Shown here one piece after another: positions 37,649 to 46,701 of a stretch of DNA of 64,000 nt (position 1 is the stretch's first letter; every line of letters begins with the position of its first letter). The notes beneath the pieces were generated by a model. That model was not told the DNA's origin. It searched no databases and saw only the letters and a list, made by a program, of their open reading frames with translations. The stretch comes from Odoribacter sp. GTDB lineage: Bacteria; Bacteroidota; Bacteroidia; Bacteroidales; Muribaculaceae. Location of the stretch: assembly GCA_023663145.1 (NCBI GenBank), contig JAMPHZ010000008.1:24982-88981 (forward strand). The letters are read 5' to 3'. The translations under genes and the position numbers were made by a program.

Positions 37649-39069
37649 TGTCACGCAAGCGCAAACCATATCCGCTGCTTGAAGGAGTCACAATAACGGG
37701 ACTTGCAGCCGAGGGCAATGCTATCGCGCGCCACGAAGGTGACGCAGTGATATTTGTGCCGTTCGGTGCTCCCGGCGATGTTGTGGATATACAACTTTCA
37801 AAAAAGAGGAAATCATATGCCGAAGGGCGCATAATGCGCATCATCAGTCCAGGCCCGGATCGTATAGAACCGCGCTGCTCACATTTCACCATATGTGGCG
37901 GATGCAGGTGGCAACACCTCCCTTATAAAACGCAACTGGCAGCAAAGCAACAGCAAGTAAGCGATGCTTTGTCGCGGATCGCTAAAGTAGAGCTGCCTGA
38001 GATATCCCCGATCTTAGGATCAGAAGAAATCTGGGAATACCGGAATAAAATGGAGTATACATTCTCCAATAAAAAATGGCTTACTGCTGAACAGATGGCT
38101 TCTGATGCGGTATTTGACAACCGTGACGGTGCAGGATTCCACATTCCCGGCGCATTTGACAAGGTGCTTGATATTGACCGCTGTTATCTCCAGGAAGATT
38201 TGGGTAATCGCCTGCGCCATTTCATAAAGCAATATGCAATTGACCGTAATTGGACATTCTATGACCTGCGCGAGGGTTCCGGATTGCTGCGTACCCTTAT
38301 GATAAGAATCGCTTCGACCGGAGAGATTATGGTTGTGATGAGTTTCGGAGATAACGATGCCGATAAGATAAAGGAATTGCTTGACGCAGTTTCAGGAAAA
38401 TTTCCTGAAATCACTTCATTGCAGTACGTTGTAAATCTCAAGGCCAATGATACCATAGGCGATCTTGATATACATGTACACTCAGGCAAGCCATATATAG
38501 AAGAAGAAATGGAAGGGTTACGGTTCAGAATAGGCCCCAAGTCATTTTACCAGACCAATTCCCGCCAGGCCCATAGGCTTTACAAGGTGGCACGTGAGTT
38601 TGCAGACCTTAGCGGCAACGAACTTGTATATGACCTTTACACAGGCACCGGCACTATAGCGAATTTTGTGGCTCGCAAGGCATCACATGTGATAGGTATA
38701 GAATATGTACCTGAGGCAATAGATGACGCGCGCATCAACTCATCAGTAAACGGCCTTGGCAACACAGAGTTCTATGCCGGCGACATGAAAGACATTCTTT
38801 CAGCTGAGTTCATAGCCCGACACGGGCGACCCGACGTGATGATCGTGGATCCACCGCGAGCCGGAATGCACGGCGATGTTGTGAATGTGATTCTTGATGC
38901 CGCACCCGCCCGCATTGTCTATGTAAGTTGCAATCCTGCCACACAGGCACGCGATATAGCACTGCTTGATGCAAAATATAGAGTGACCGCAGTGCAGCCT
39001 GTGGATATGTTTCCCCATACCCACCATGTGGAGAATGTTGTCAGACTTGAGCTGCGAGAGCCGAATTGA
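37648..39069 (+). CDS. rlmD: 23S rRNA (uracil-5-)-methyltransferase, RlmD/RumA type
   Basis: The 473-residue protein has an N-terminal TRAM domain (VTITGLAAEGNAIARHEGDA) and Fe-S cysteines in CSHFTICGGC. The SAM-binding motif is YDLYTGTGTIANFVA; DPPRAGMH and the catalytic-Cys motif YVSCNPATQARD follow. It methylates a uridine of 23S rRNA; whether it acts at the RlmD or RlmC position cannot be fixed by eye. The last 29 bases overlap the end of the convergent CYTH gene. Confidence 0.9.
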   Translation: MSRKRKPYPLLEGVTITGLAAEGNAIARHEGDAVIFVPFGAPGDVVDIQLSKKRKSYAEGRIMRIISPGPDRIEPRCSHFTICGGCRWQHLPYKTQLAAKQQQVSDALSRIAKVELPEISPILGSEEIWEYRNKMEYTFSNKKWLTAEQMASDAVFDNRDGAGFHIPGAFDKVLDIDRCYLQEDLGNRLRHFIKQYAIDRNWTFYDLREGSGLLRTLMIRIASTGEIMVVMSFGDNDADKIKELLDAVSGKFPEITSLQYVVNLKANDTIGDLDIHVHSGKPYIEEEMEGLRFRIGPKSFYQTNSRQAHRLYKVAREFADLSGNELVYDLYTGTGTIANFVARKASHVIGIEYVPEAIDDARINSSVNGLGNTEFYAGDMKDILSAEFIARHGRPDVMIVDPPRAGMHGDVVNVILDAAPARIVYVSCNPATQARDIALLDAKYRVTAVQPVDMFPHTHHVENVVRLELREPN

Positions 39070-39496
39070 AATACCGTGGGTCGTGAGTAACTTCACGGCC
39101 CACAAAATCCGGCTTCTGAAACGGGGCGTCAGGGCAGGGGAGTTCAATCTCTGCTAACTTTAGCGGCACAAGGTCTTCTTCAAAAACGTCGACCTCCCAT
39201 TTAAGACCGTCGGTCATTGGCACAATATAGCGTTGCTTAACTATCACATGTCCTTGGCAATGTTCAAGCAGCTCAAGAGCATCAGAAACAGGTATCTCAT
39301 ATTCCCACTCTCCCCGCACACCTCCCTGATCGGGAGTTTTTACCGTAATAAATCCTTTAGATCCCGATATACGTATCCTTACGACTCCACGCTCGGTGTT
39401 GAAAAGATAGCCCTGGCGTATGCATATCACATCGGTTGCCTGTTTCAGGTAGCTGTCACCGTTTACAAGAAATTTGCGTTCTATTTCCTTTCCCAT
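39041..39496 (-). CDS. CYTH-domain protein (triphosphate tunnel fold)
   Basis: The 151-residue protein begins MGKEIERKFLVNGDSYLKQA, with the diagnostic ExExK (E4, E6, K8) of CYTH/triphosphate tunnel enzymes. Further acidic and basic strand residues follow (VVRIRISG, WEYEIPV, KLAEIELP). Members hydrolyse tripolyphosphate, thiamine triphosphate or act as adenylate cyclase class IV; bacterial proteins of this length are mostly tripolyphosphatases. It has its own promoter, is divergent from the DUF5686-type gene, and overlaps rlmD by 29 bases at its 3' end. Confidence 0.88.
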   Translation of the reverse strand: MGKEIERKFLVNGDSYLKQATDVICIRQGYLFNTERGVVRIRISGSKGFITVKTPDQGGVRGEWEYEIPVSDALELLEHCQGHVIVKQRYIVPMTDGLKWEVDVFEEDLVPLKLAEIELPCPDAPFQKPDFVGREVTHDPRYFNSALAAQV

Positions 39497-39521
39497 TTCA
39501 AATACAAATTGAATAATACTG

Positions 39522-39529
39522 CAAAGATA
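39522..39529 (-). promoter_or_regulatory. -7 element TATCTTTG of the CYTH gene
   Basis: On the minus strand TATCTTTG followed by CAG lies 26 bases before the ATG at 39496. It lies seven bases before the ATG of the divergent gene at 39536, so the two 5' ends overlap. Confidence 0.6.
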
Positions 39530-39535
39530 CTAAAC

Positions 39536-42070
39536 ATGCGTCAAATGCGTGGTATGATTGTCGCGATTTCCATAATTGCCGCAACTTTAATCTTGCACGG
39601 AGCTGACAGTTACCTTGTGCGTGGTATAGTACGCGACTCCATAACGATGGATCCGTTGCCTTATGCCTCTGTTGTGGTTCCAGGGGCGGGTGGGGCAGTG
39701 GCCGACTCGAAAGGCATCTTTGAGGTGGCTGTACCTGATGATGCGAGGACATTGCAAGTCATCTGTATGGGATATCAGAAGAAGACGCTTCCTCTGCAAC
39801 GCAACTCTTTCAACACATATGTCGCATATATGGTTCCAGAGTCAACCGAACTCGCCGAACTTGTAGTGACCCGACGCGAGAAATATAGTAAAAAGAACAA
39901 TCCGGCAGTGGAGTTCCTTAACAGGCTTAAGAATTATGCACCACTGACCGACCCGCGCCGAAATGCGTATTACAGTTATGATAAATACGAGCGCCTGGTG
40001 CTCGGGTTGAATAACGTAAACGCCGGTGATTATTCAGCCTTGTCACGGCGAATTCCTGATATTGCGTCCCATATCGACACATCTGAAATATCAGACAAGC
40101 CCTACCTCAGCCTCCTTGTAAAAGAAAAGTTATCGACCCACCACTACAGGCGTTCGCCCGAGTCGACCCGTGAGGTTATCTCGGCTATGCGGTCGGCAGG
40201 TATTGATGATTTGGTTGATCCAGAGGCAATGCGTATCTTTCTTGAGGATGTGGTCCGTGAAATAGATTTGTATCAGAATGATATAACTCTGTTCCAAAAT
40301 CGTTTTGTGAGTCCGCTTTCAGGCATCGCGCCTGATTTTTACAAGTTTTATCTCACCGACACAGTAGAAGTCGGGGGGGAACGTTGCATAATGCTCTCTT
40401 TCTATCCTCACAATCATGCCACATTCGGATTCATGGGGCATATTTATATACCGGAAGGAGACAGCACATATTTCATAAAGCGTGTGGAGATGCATATCCC
40501 ACGCGAAATTAATCTTAATTTCATAGATAACCTTTATATAAACCAGGATTATGCACGCGCGTCAGACGGGTCCAGACTCAAGATGCGTGATGATCTTACC
40601 GCGGAGTTAAGCCTGGCAGGATCAGAACGCGGTATGTACCTCAGCCGCAGCACGGCATTCACCCGGCATAATTTTGATACCGTACCGGATAGCCTTGTGG
40701 GGGGAGGTAATACTGCAATTATACTTCCGGAAGCTGAAAGACGTGACAGTGCATATTGGAACACTGCACGACTGACAGCCATAAAACCGGGAGAGAAAAG
40801 ACTTAATCAATTCATGTCATCGCTACGCAAGGTCCCGCTGTATTATTGGGGTGAAAAACTATTTCGTATCATATTCTCAGGTTACATCTCAACGGACTCA
40901 CCCAGCAAGTTTGACATAGGGCCTGTGAACGCGATGCTCAGCTTCAACAGCGTTGAAGGCACACGCATTCGCTTGGGGGGCATGACGACCGCCAACCTAT
41001 CACCCCGTTGGTTCAGCCGGTTCTATGGCGCATACGGCTTCAAGGACCACAGGTGGAAATATGGTTTTGAACTTGAATATTCATTCGTAGACAAAAAGTA
41101 TCATTCGCGCGAATTTCCGGTAAAAGCATTGCGTATCAACTCAAGTTACGATCTTGAGCGTCCCGGCCAACGGTTCAATTTCACAACCGGAGATAATATC
41201 GTACTATCCCTAAGACGCATGAGCGATAACCGGGCTGTATATCGGCGGCACAATAGCCTACAGTTCATAGTGGAGAACAGTTATAACCTTAGTTTTGCCT
41301 TAGAGGTCGCCAATACACGCGTCACCCCATCGCCGACATTACAGTTCTTCGACGGATATGGCAATCACATTGGACATATTGATGAAAACAGCGTCAAGGT
41401 AACGTTACGGTACGCACCTGGAGAAAAGTTTTTCCAAACACGTACATACAGGTTGCCCGTAAACCTTGACGCTCCGGCCATAACTTTGAGTCACACCTAC
41501 GCTCCACGTAAACTATGGGGTGCGAGATATGGAGTGAATGTAACTGAGCTTGACTTTGCCAAACGTTGGTGGTTCTCGGCGTTCGGATTCCTTGACTCGT
41601 ATCTCACGGGGGCTCATGTATGGGGAGCGACATCTTTCCTCAATCTGTTAATTCCAAACACCAATCTGTCGTATATCATTCAGCCACGTTCTTTCGAACT
41701 GCTGAACCCGATGGAGTTTATAAGCGACAGTTATGTCACACTGGATCTCACATACCGTGCAAATGGCTGTATTTTCAATTACATACCACTTCTGAAGAAA
41801 CTGAAGCTGCGCGAGGTATTTGCTTTCAGAAGTTTCTGGGGCCATCTGAGTGACCGTAACAATCCCGACAAGCATGCTGAACTGCTGCAATTCCCTGCTG
41901 GCACAGGACAGGAAAAATTAAGTCACGGGCCTTACATGGAAGCTTCAGTTGGACTTGAAAATATTTTCAAGGTGCTGAGAGTGGACTATGTGTGGCGTCT
42001 TAATTACCGTAACATGCCATATAAAGTAGACCGCAGCGGAGTACGCATTGCAGTAGTGGTCACCTTCTGA
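39536..42070 (+). CDS. DUF5686-type outer-membrane protein with carboxypeptidase-like domain
   Basis: The protein has about 844 residues from ATG 39536 (the frame extends upstream through the CYTH gene but lacks a signal peptide there). It starts with a signal peptide (MIVAISIIAATLILHGADS) and a carboxypeptidase-regulatory-like domain (about 30-110, YLVRGIVRDSITMDPLPYAS). The long remaining part has the features of the Bacteroidetes DUF5686 family: a helical/alpha-beta middle section and a C-terminal beta-rich barrel-like half ending KVDRSGVRIAVVVTF. The function is unknown; an outer-membrane location is inferred. Its stop directly abuts the stop of the convergent histidine kinase gene. Confidence 0.78.
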   Translation: MRQMRGMIVAISIIAATLILHGADSYLVRGIVRDSITMDPLPYASVVVPGAGGAVADSKGIFEVAVPDDARTLQVICMGYQKKTLPLQRNSFNTYVAYMVPESTELAELVVTRREKYSKKNNPAVEFLNRLKNYAPLTDPRRNAYYSYDKYERLVLGLNNVNAGDYSALSRRIPDIASHIDTSEISDKPYLSLLVKEKLSTHHYRRSPESTREVISAMRSAGIDDLVDPEAMRIFLEDVVREIDLYQNDITLFQNRFVSPLSGIAPDFYKFYLTDTVEVGGERCIMLSFYPHNHATFGFMGHIYIPEGDSTYFIKRVEMHIPREINLNFIDNLYINQDYARASDGSRLKMRDDLTAELSLAGSERGMYLSRSTAFTRHNFDTVPDSLVGGGNTAIILPEAERRDSAYWNTARLTAIKPGEKRLNQFMSSLRKVPLYYWGEKLFRIIFSGYISTDSPSKFDIGPVNAMLSFNSVEGTRIRLGGMTTANLSPRWFSRFYGAYGFKDHRWKYGFELEYSFVDKKYHSREFPVKALRINSSYDLERPGQRFNFTTGDNIVLSLRRMSDNRAVYRRHNSLQFIVENSYNLSFALEVANTRVTPSPTLQFFDGYGNHIGHIDENSVKVTLRYAPGEKFFQTRTYRLPVNLDAPAITLSHTYAPRKLWGARYGVNVTELDFAKRWWFSAFGFLDSYLTGAHVWGATSFLNLLIPNTNLSYIIQPRSFELLNPMEFISDSYVTLDLTYRANGCIFNYIPLLKKLKLREVFAFRSFWGHLSDRNNPDKHAELLQFPAGTGQEKLSHGPYMEASVGLENIFKVLRVDYVWRLNYRNMPYKVDRSGVRIAVVVTF

Positions 42071-44188
42071 TCATTCTGTCACAGCATATGGAATCGTCAG
42101 TACAAACCGAGCACCTCCAGTATAGCTTGTGTCAAGTATCAACTCACCGCCCATAAGGTGAGCGAGCATACGTGCGATAGGCAATCCCAGACCTTTGCCG
42201 CCGGTGCAGTTCTTCCCAACCACGCCACGCTCGAATACCGAGCTTATAATCTCAGTATCTACACCCGGGCCGGTATCGGTGACTGATATGAACACCTTAT
42301 TATTCTTAGTAATTCCACAATCAAGCACTATCATTCCTGTTTCAGTGAAAGTTACAGCATTGCGCAATAGATTAAGGATAACCTGCATAAGGCGAGTTGG
42401 ATCCACCAACGTGCTCACATCAGAGCTATCGGGTTTTATATAAAGATCCACACCTTCATTCACACCAGGTTTCACAGTTTCTATCGCAATGCGGAGGGTG
42501 TTCTTTATGTCAACGAGTTCGCGACGCATTATCATGTATTGGTCTGTATCGTCCTCAGATAGATGGAACAAGTCATTAAAGATAGCTTGCAGGAACTGAG
42601 TATTGCTTGAGACCATATCAGAATATTCAGCAAGATAAGCCTTACCGGAACCTTCTGTACAATCTACAATAAGACGTGAATATTCAACAATTGCATTAAG
42701 CGGCTCTGACAACTCATGACTGATATTACTTAAGAAATCACTCTTGAGCTGATTGGCCTGGCGAGCTTCATCTCTCGCACGTGTGAGTTTGCCTTGCGTA
42801 AGCATCAGGCGTTGGCTCTCGGCAGATAACGCGGCGTTGGCTTCGGCAAGCGAATGCGCCATTTTGGTACGTCTATGGTACATCCTTATGATCAGCATCA
42901 CTGCAATAAACAGGATCACAGCAACGAGGGCTACAAGGAATATGATAAGATTCTTTTTCTTGTCATCTGACGCTTTACTTGTCTGCTCCAGTGTTGTTAA
43001 ATTGTCGCGCAGGTTATTCACGTCATACATCACTTGCAGCTCACGCACTTTATTATTTATTGCCACATTAAAATTCTCCTCAAGCAATTTGTTTTGCTCT
43101 TCAAGGGCATGCAGCAGCAAATCATTGTCATTTAGAGCACGGGCACATATAATAGCGAAATTATAGACAGTTTCTTTCGTGGAACGTGACAACGGGAGTT
43201 TTATAAGCTCTTTGACATAATCTTTTGCCTTTACATAATCTTTATGGGCCATGGTGTAGTATAATTCGAGGCGCAAGGCATGCTCTCGCGAACGACGGGC
43301 GCGCGGACTCAATTCCTGGTACTTTTTAGCCTGAGCATAGAATTCTTCGACCTCATCCGGCCTAAGATTGTCAAAATGTTCCAATCCCCTCAGGTAAATA
43401 ATAAAACGGTGACGGTCATATTGCCTGTAGGGGCGCTGCCGGCCTTCATAATAGACTTCAAGAGAGTCAAGAATGGCTAAAGTGCGTTCATCGGCAATCC
43501 GCCCTTTCTTATCAAATCCTGATTTATAGTAATTTATTGCGGCATGAACATAGAAGTAATTACGCAAAGAATATTGCTCGGGCGGAAGCTGCGCTATCAG
43601 AGACTCAAGCTCGTCAGTATACTTGGCAAGCAAATCCCCGGTTACATTCTGTGAAAGAGTGAGACAGATAGAATTTAGCATCACTATCTGCTCATATATA
43701 TCAGTAGGCGGATTATTTGTCCAAAAAGCGAATCCGTCTTCAAATCGCTTGCTGCGTACCGACTCACTCTCGTTATTATTATAGTAAGCGTTTATGGTTA
43801 TCCTTATATAAGTAGATGTTTCCTTAAGTAGAGTTGAATCTGAATCCTCGATTACCTTGGCTCTTTCACGCAGTGTTTTAAGCAGATTAATATCCTTGAG
43901 ATTATTGGTTGCCATGTGGCGCAACATCTCAAGCGCCTGCCTTTTATTACCTATGCGCAACGATATATTGTAAATTATATTAGCCAACGAATCAGATTCC
44001 CTGATGTCGCGTGACTGGGCTATATCAAAAAGATTGCTGTATATCAGAATACTGTCAGTGGCCGAATCTGCGGCTGCCAAATCAGACATAAGTTTTTCCC
44101 TGATTGCTGGGATCTTTTCTTCTGGCATAGTTGTTGCCGAGAGGCTTATAGGAAGCATCAGCAGTATAAATAATATATACTTTTTCAT
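42071..44188 (-). CDS. Orphan sensor histidine kinase with TPR-like sensor part
   Basis: The 705-residue protein (ATG 44188, seven codons inside a longer frame that begins within the promoter) has a signal-like start (MKKYILFILLMLPISLSATT). A long predicted periplasmic helical region of TPR-like character (about 20-405) is followed by a coiled stretch, one transmembrane helix near 410-430 (NLIIFLVALVAVILFIAVML) and a second coiled region. The kinase part has the H-box SDFLSNISHELSEPLNAI, the N-box QVILNLLRNAVTF, and G boxes DTGPGVD and GKGLGLPIA. No receiver or effector domain is attached and no response regulator is adjacent, so its output is unknown. Confidence 0.88.
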   Translation of the reverse strand: MKKYILFILLMLPISLSATTMPEEKIPAIREKLMSDLAAADSATDSILIYSNLFDIAQSRDIRESDSLANIIYNISLRIGNKRQALEMLRHMATNNLKDINLLKTLRERAKVIEDSDSTLLKETSTYIRITINAYYNNNESESVRSKRFEDGFAFWTNNPPTDIYEQIVMLNSICLTLSQNVTGDLLAKYTDELESLIAQLPPEQYSLRNYFYVHAAINYYKSGFDKKGRIADERTLAILDSLEVYYEGRQRPYRQYDRHRFIIYLRGLEHFDNLRPDEVEEFYAQAKKYQELSPRARRSREHALRLELYYTMAHKDYVKAKDYVKELIKLPLSRSTKETVYNFAIICARALNDNDLLLHALEEQNKLLEENFNVAINNKVRELQVMYDVNNLRDNLTTLEQTSKASDDKKKNLIIFLVALVAVILFIAVMLIIRMYHRRTKMAHSLAEANAALSAESQRLMLTQGKLTRARDEARQANQLKSDFLSNISHELSEPLNAIVEYSRLIVDCTEGSGKAYLAEYSDMVSSNTQFLQAIFNDLFHLSEDDTDQYMIMRRELVDIKNTLRIAIETVKPGVNEGVDLYIKPDSSDVSTLVDPTRLMQVILNLLRNAVTFTETGMIVLDCGITKNNKVFISVTDTGPGVDTEIISSVFERGVVGKNCTGGKGLGLPIARMLAHLMGGELILDTSYTGGARFVLTIPYAVTE

Positions 44189-44206
44189 TTGCGAAATTTT
44201 ATTGTG

Positions 44207-44214
44207 CAAATGTA
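44207..44214 (-). promoter_or_regulatory. -7 element TACATTTG of the histidine kinase gene
   Basis: On the minus strand TACATTTG followed by C ends 18 bases before ATG 44188 and overlaps the longer possible start at 44209, which supports the shorter one. Confidence 0.55.
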
Positions 44215-44291
44215 AGGAATAATTATATTATGCACAAGTAATAATCAGCCGATTATAACCGGCCTATGAAAAATAATCCATCATAGGGAGG

Positions 44292-45785
44292 CTATCTGTC
44301 ACCGGGATCGATAATACGGGGTGACAGATGAAACAATATGCGCCCATCTGCTTCAAACTCTCGGGCGACCCATTGATTGCCATCACGCATGAATGTATAA
44401 AATCCGATGTTCTCACGTTCGGTAGAATGCAGGCTCACTCCAGCTGGTAAGGTTGATGTTATTTCGGATCCGTCTGAAAGAACTGCCTTATCTATTAAGT
44501 CAAAATCAAGACCGGCTGCGTCACGCGGCAATATTACGGGCAATGGTGATGAGGGATGGTGATAGTCTGCAAAGCAACGTAGTAGATACACGTCGTCGGC
44601 ATCGGGAACTCCTTTGAAGCGCCCCAACAAGGCTAAAGGGACATTATTGTCAGATGTATAGTCCATGAATACCAAAGTTCCGTCTGAGTGGGCGTAGAGT
44701 GATTCCAACATATCAGCCTCACGGCCAAGCCAATACTGCCAGGCCGCTACTAACGCTGTTTGCGCAAGTACCACAAGAGCAAGTGCATACGCCAGCACTC
44801 TGGCAATAATGCCACGCGGATGCCATATATCGGCTATCATAGTGAAAATCACAGAAATGGCAAACAGTTCTGCGAACCACCCGCTGCGCCCTACAATCCC
44901 CGACGCCAGAGATATCGCGCCGGAAATTACTGCAGCAATAGCTAACGCTACCACAGGCCTATGTAATAAAGTGACAAGATAACGCCGCCCACGGCGCTTG
45001 CATGCAAGCGCCAGGAATATGGCAATCATGATCAGAACAGCCGGGACTGTCTTTAATGCAAGCGGAATCAATGGATCGTCAGGCTCCACCCTGGTCACAG
45101 CACGAAAGATAATGCCGGGACATAATGTTACGAAGGCTGTACCCAAGGCAAAGGCAACAAAATACCGACGGTATATAACCGCTAATTCTTTGCGATTAAG
45201 TGCAAAAAACGCCGCCAGTCCAACACAAAGCGGCATAGATGCCGCCTCATGTGCGGCACCGCCCAAAAAACAGACAACTGTCACTATCGCACTATGCAGG
45301 GGACTTGTGGGTGAATGAAACGCGATAAAATAAAATGCCATCAATACCATGGCTGCAGCCCAAACATAATTTACCTCACAGGCGAAAACAGTCATCGAGT
45401 CCCACCACGGCAGGCCCAGAACAATGCAAGTTATCAACAGAACCGAAGTAAGACCGGTCTTGGCTACATCAGGTACAATAAGCAGAATTGCCCGATACAT
45501 AAGCAAGAGCATTGCCGCACATATGGCTCCGACAAGCCATTTCGGCAAAGCGAGTAAAACAGGTAGTATCAAATTAAAGATTCTGCCATTGGTATACAGC
45601 CAATGCCCGATGACCCATCGAGGAAAAGACATCCATGAGGAGGCATATGTACATGGGCCCTCAAAAGCACCTTTATATACCCAATCGTCACCTGAAAACG
45701 GCGTGAAAGTGAATATCGCCCAATTTATGAGCGACATCACTATTATAAGCCATAATGAGATCTTACAGACAGGTAGGTTTTTCAT
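44292..45785 (-). CDS. Multi-pass membrane protein, DUF6056-like
   Basis: The 497-residue protein has about ten to eleven hydrophobic segments in the first 350 residues and a soluble C-terminal domain of about 150 residues. The first loop contains FSGDDWVYKG, an acidic pair soon after the first helix as in GT-C type glycosyltransferases; the later HEAASMP stretch is also typical of a family annotated as DUF6056. A role in transferring sugars to a surface glycan is possible but not shown. The start overlaps the end of the upstream nitroreductase gene by four bases. Confidence 0.65.
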   Translation of the reverse strand: MKNLPVCKISLWLIIVMSLINWAIFTFTPFSGDDWVYKGAFEGPCTYASSWMSFPRWVIGHWLYTNGRIFNLILPVLLALPKWLVGAICAAMLLLMYRAILLIVPDVAKTGLTSVLLITCIVLGLPWWDSMTVFACEVNYVWAAAMVLMAFYFIAFHSPTSPLHSAIVTVVCFLGGAAHEAASMPLCVGLAAFFALNRKELAVIYRRYFVAFALGTAFVTLCPGIIFRAVTRVEPDDPLIPLALKTVPAVLIMIAIFLALACKRRGRRYLVTLLHRPVVALAIAAVISGAISLASGIVGRSGWFAELFAISVIFTMIADIWHPRGIIARVLAYALALVVLAQTALVAAWQYWLGREADMLESLYAHSDGTLVFMDYTSDNNVPLALLGRFKGVPDADDVYLLRCFADYHHPSSPLPVILPRDAAGLDFDLIDKAVLSDGSEITSTLPAGVSLHSTERENIGFYTFMRDGNQWVAREFEADGRILFHLSPRIIDPGDR

Positions 45786-46540
45786 TCACGCGCCGAGTTG
45801 AACCCTCGTGACGTTACAAATTCATAATATTTTTTCGAGAAATATTCTGATGATTCATGAGGATACCTCACATCGGTAAATACCTGTGCAAGGGTCTGCT
45901 TCTGATTCTCACAAATAAATTTACTTGCATCAGGCCCTTCGTCGAACACCTTGTAGGCCTCTCTGATTTCGTCATCATCTGCATCGTTGTACTTCTCAAA
46001 ATGGACAAAGCTCTCAACGGGAAGACGGTCAGATGCAGCACCTTCGATCAATGGATACCCTACAGTAACAGAAATAACAGGCACGACACGATCAGGAAGT
46101 TCGAGAACTGATGCAATGTCAGATGCATTATATGCGGTTGTCCCGAGGTAGCAAGTGCCTAAATCATTCAACTCAGCAATAGTGCAAAATTGCTGGGCGA
46201 AGATAGTGGTATCCATCACGGCTGCAAGGAATGACTGGTTGTTATTGAATCCAGGTACCGCGTTACTGATGCGGCACCACTTCTCAAATCTGTTGAGATC
46301 GACGCAGAAGGTCAGTACCGCGGCAGCTTGCATAACTGACGGCTGATTGAAATGAGCAGGCGAAAGAGCTTTTTTCTTTTCCGCATCACGTGTCACCACA
46401 ACACTATACCACTGCATATTTCCGGTATTAGGGGCATGCGATGCAGCTTGAAGCATCTCAAGGAGATCTTTGTCGCTAATTTGGCGAGATGAGTATTGCC
46501 TCACTGTGTGACGGTTGTTGAAGAACGTCAGTTTTTTCAT
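45782..46540 (-). CDS. Nitroreductase-family flavoprotein (NfsA-like)
   Basis: The 252-residue protein has the nitroreductase FMN-binding signature: RHTVRQYSSRQISDKDLLEM near the start, HAPNTGNMQWYSVVVT and the later GTCYLGTTAYNASDIASVLE. The length and C-terminal tail resemble NADPH-dependent NfsA/FRP types. It would reduce nitro compounds, quinones or flavins; the physiological substrate is not evident. It is the first gene of a two-gene unit, with the multi-pass membrane gene overlapping its stop by four bases. Confidence 0.88.
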   Translation of the reverse strand: MKKLTFFNNRHTVRQYSSRQISDKDLLEMLQAASHAPNTGNMQWYSVVVTRDAEKKKALSPAHFNQPSVMQAAAVLTFCVDLNRFEKWCRISNAVPGFNNNQSFLAAVMDTTIFAQQFCTIAELNDLGTCYLGTTAYNASDIASVLELPDRVVPVISVTVGYPLIEGAASDRLPVESFVHFEKYNDADDDEIREAYKVFDEGPDASKFICENQKQTLAQVFTDVRYPHESSEYFSKKYYEFVTSRGFNSARE

Positions 46541-46567
46541 ATTTTTCGATCAGTCAAAAATTTATGG

Positions 46568-46575
46568 CAAAATTA
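46568..46575 (-). promoter_or_regulatory. -7 element TAATTTTG of the nitroreductase gene
   Basis: On the minus strand TAATTTTG followed by CC lies 28 bases before the ATG at 46540 and fits TAnnTTTG. Confidence 0.5.
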
Positions 46576-46640
46576 ATGATTTTTTCCCAAAGAGGGAGAT
46601 AAGTTTCTGAAAAACTTAGTAGTTCCGCTAATAAATTAGA

Positions 46641-46687
46641 ATATAATCAGAAAAGCCGGGTCTAAGACCCGGCTTTTCTGATTATAT
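46641..46687 (-). terminator. 22-bp perfect-stem terminator of fba
   Basis: Bases 46641-46662 pair perfectly with 46666-46687 around the three-base loop TAA, with GCCGGGTC at the tip. On the minus strand the stem ends in CTTTTCTGATTATATT. It starts 15 bases after the fba stop. Confidence 0.85.
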
Positions 46688-46701
46688 GATGAGAATATGT
46701 A

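Noticed and set aside
39233..39535. N-terminal extension of the DUF5686-type protein through the CYTH gene
   Set aside because: The signal peptide begins at the ATG 39536 region, and the extension is antisense to a real gene.
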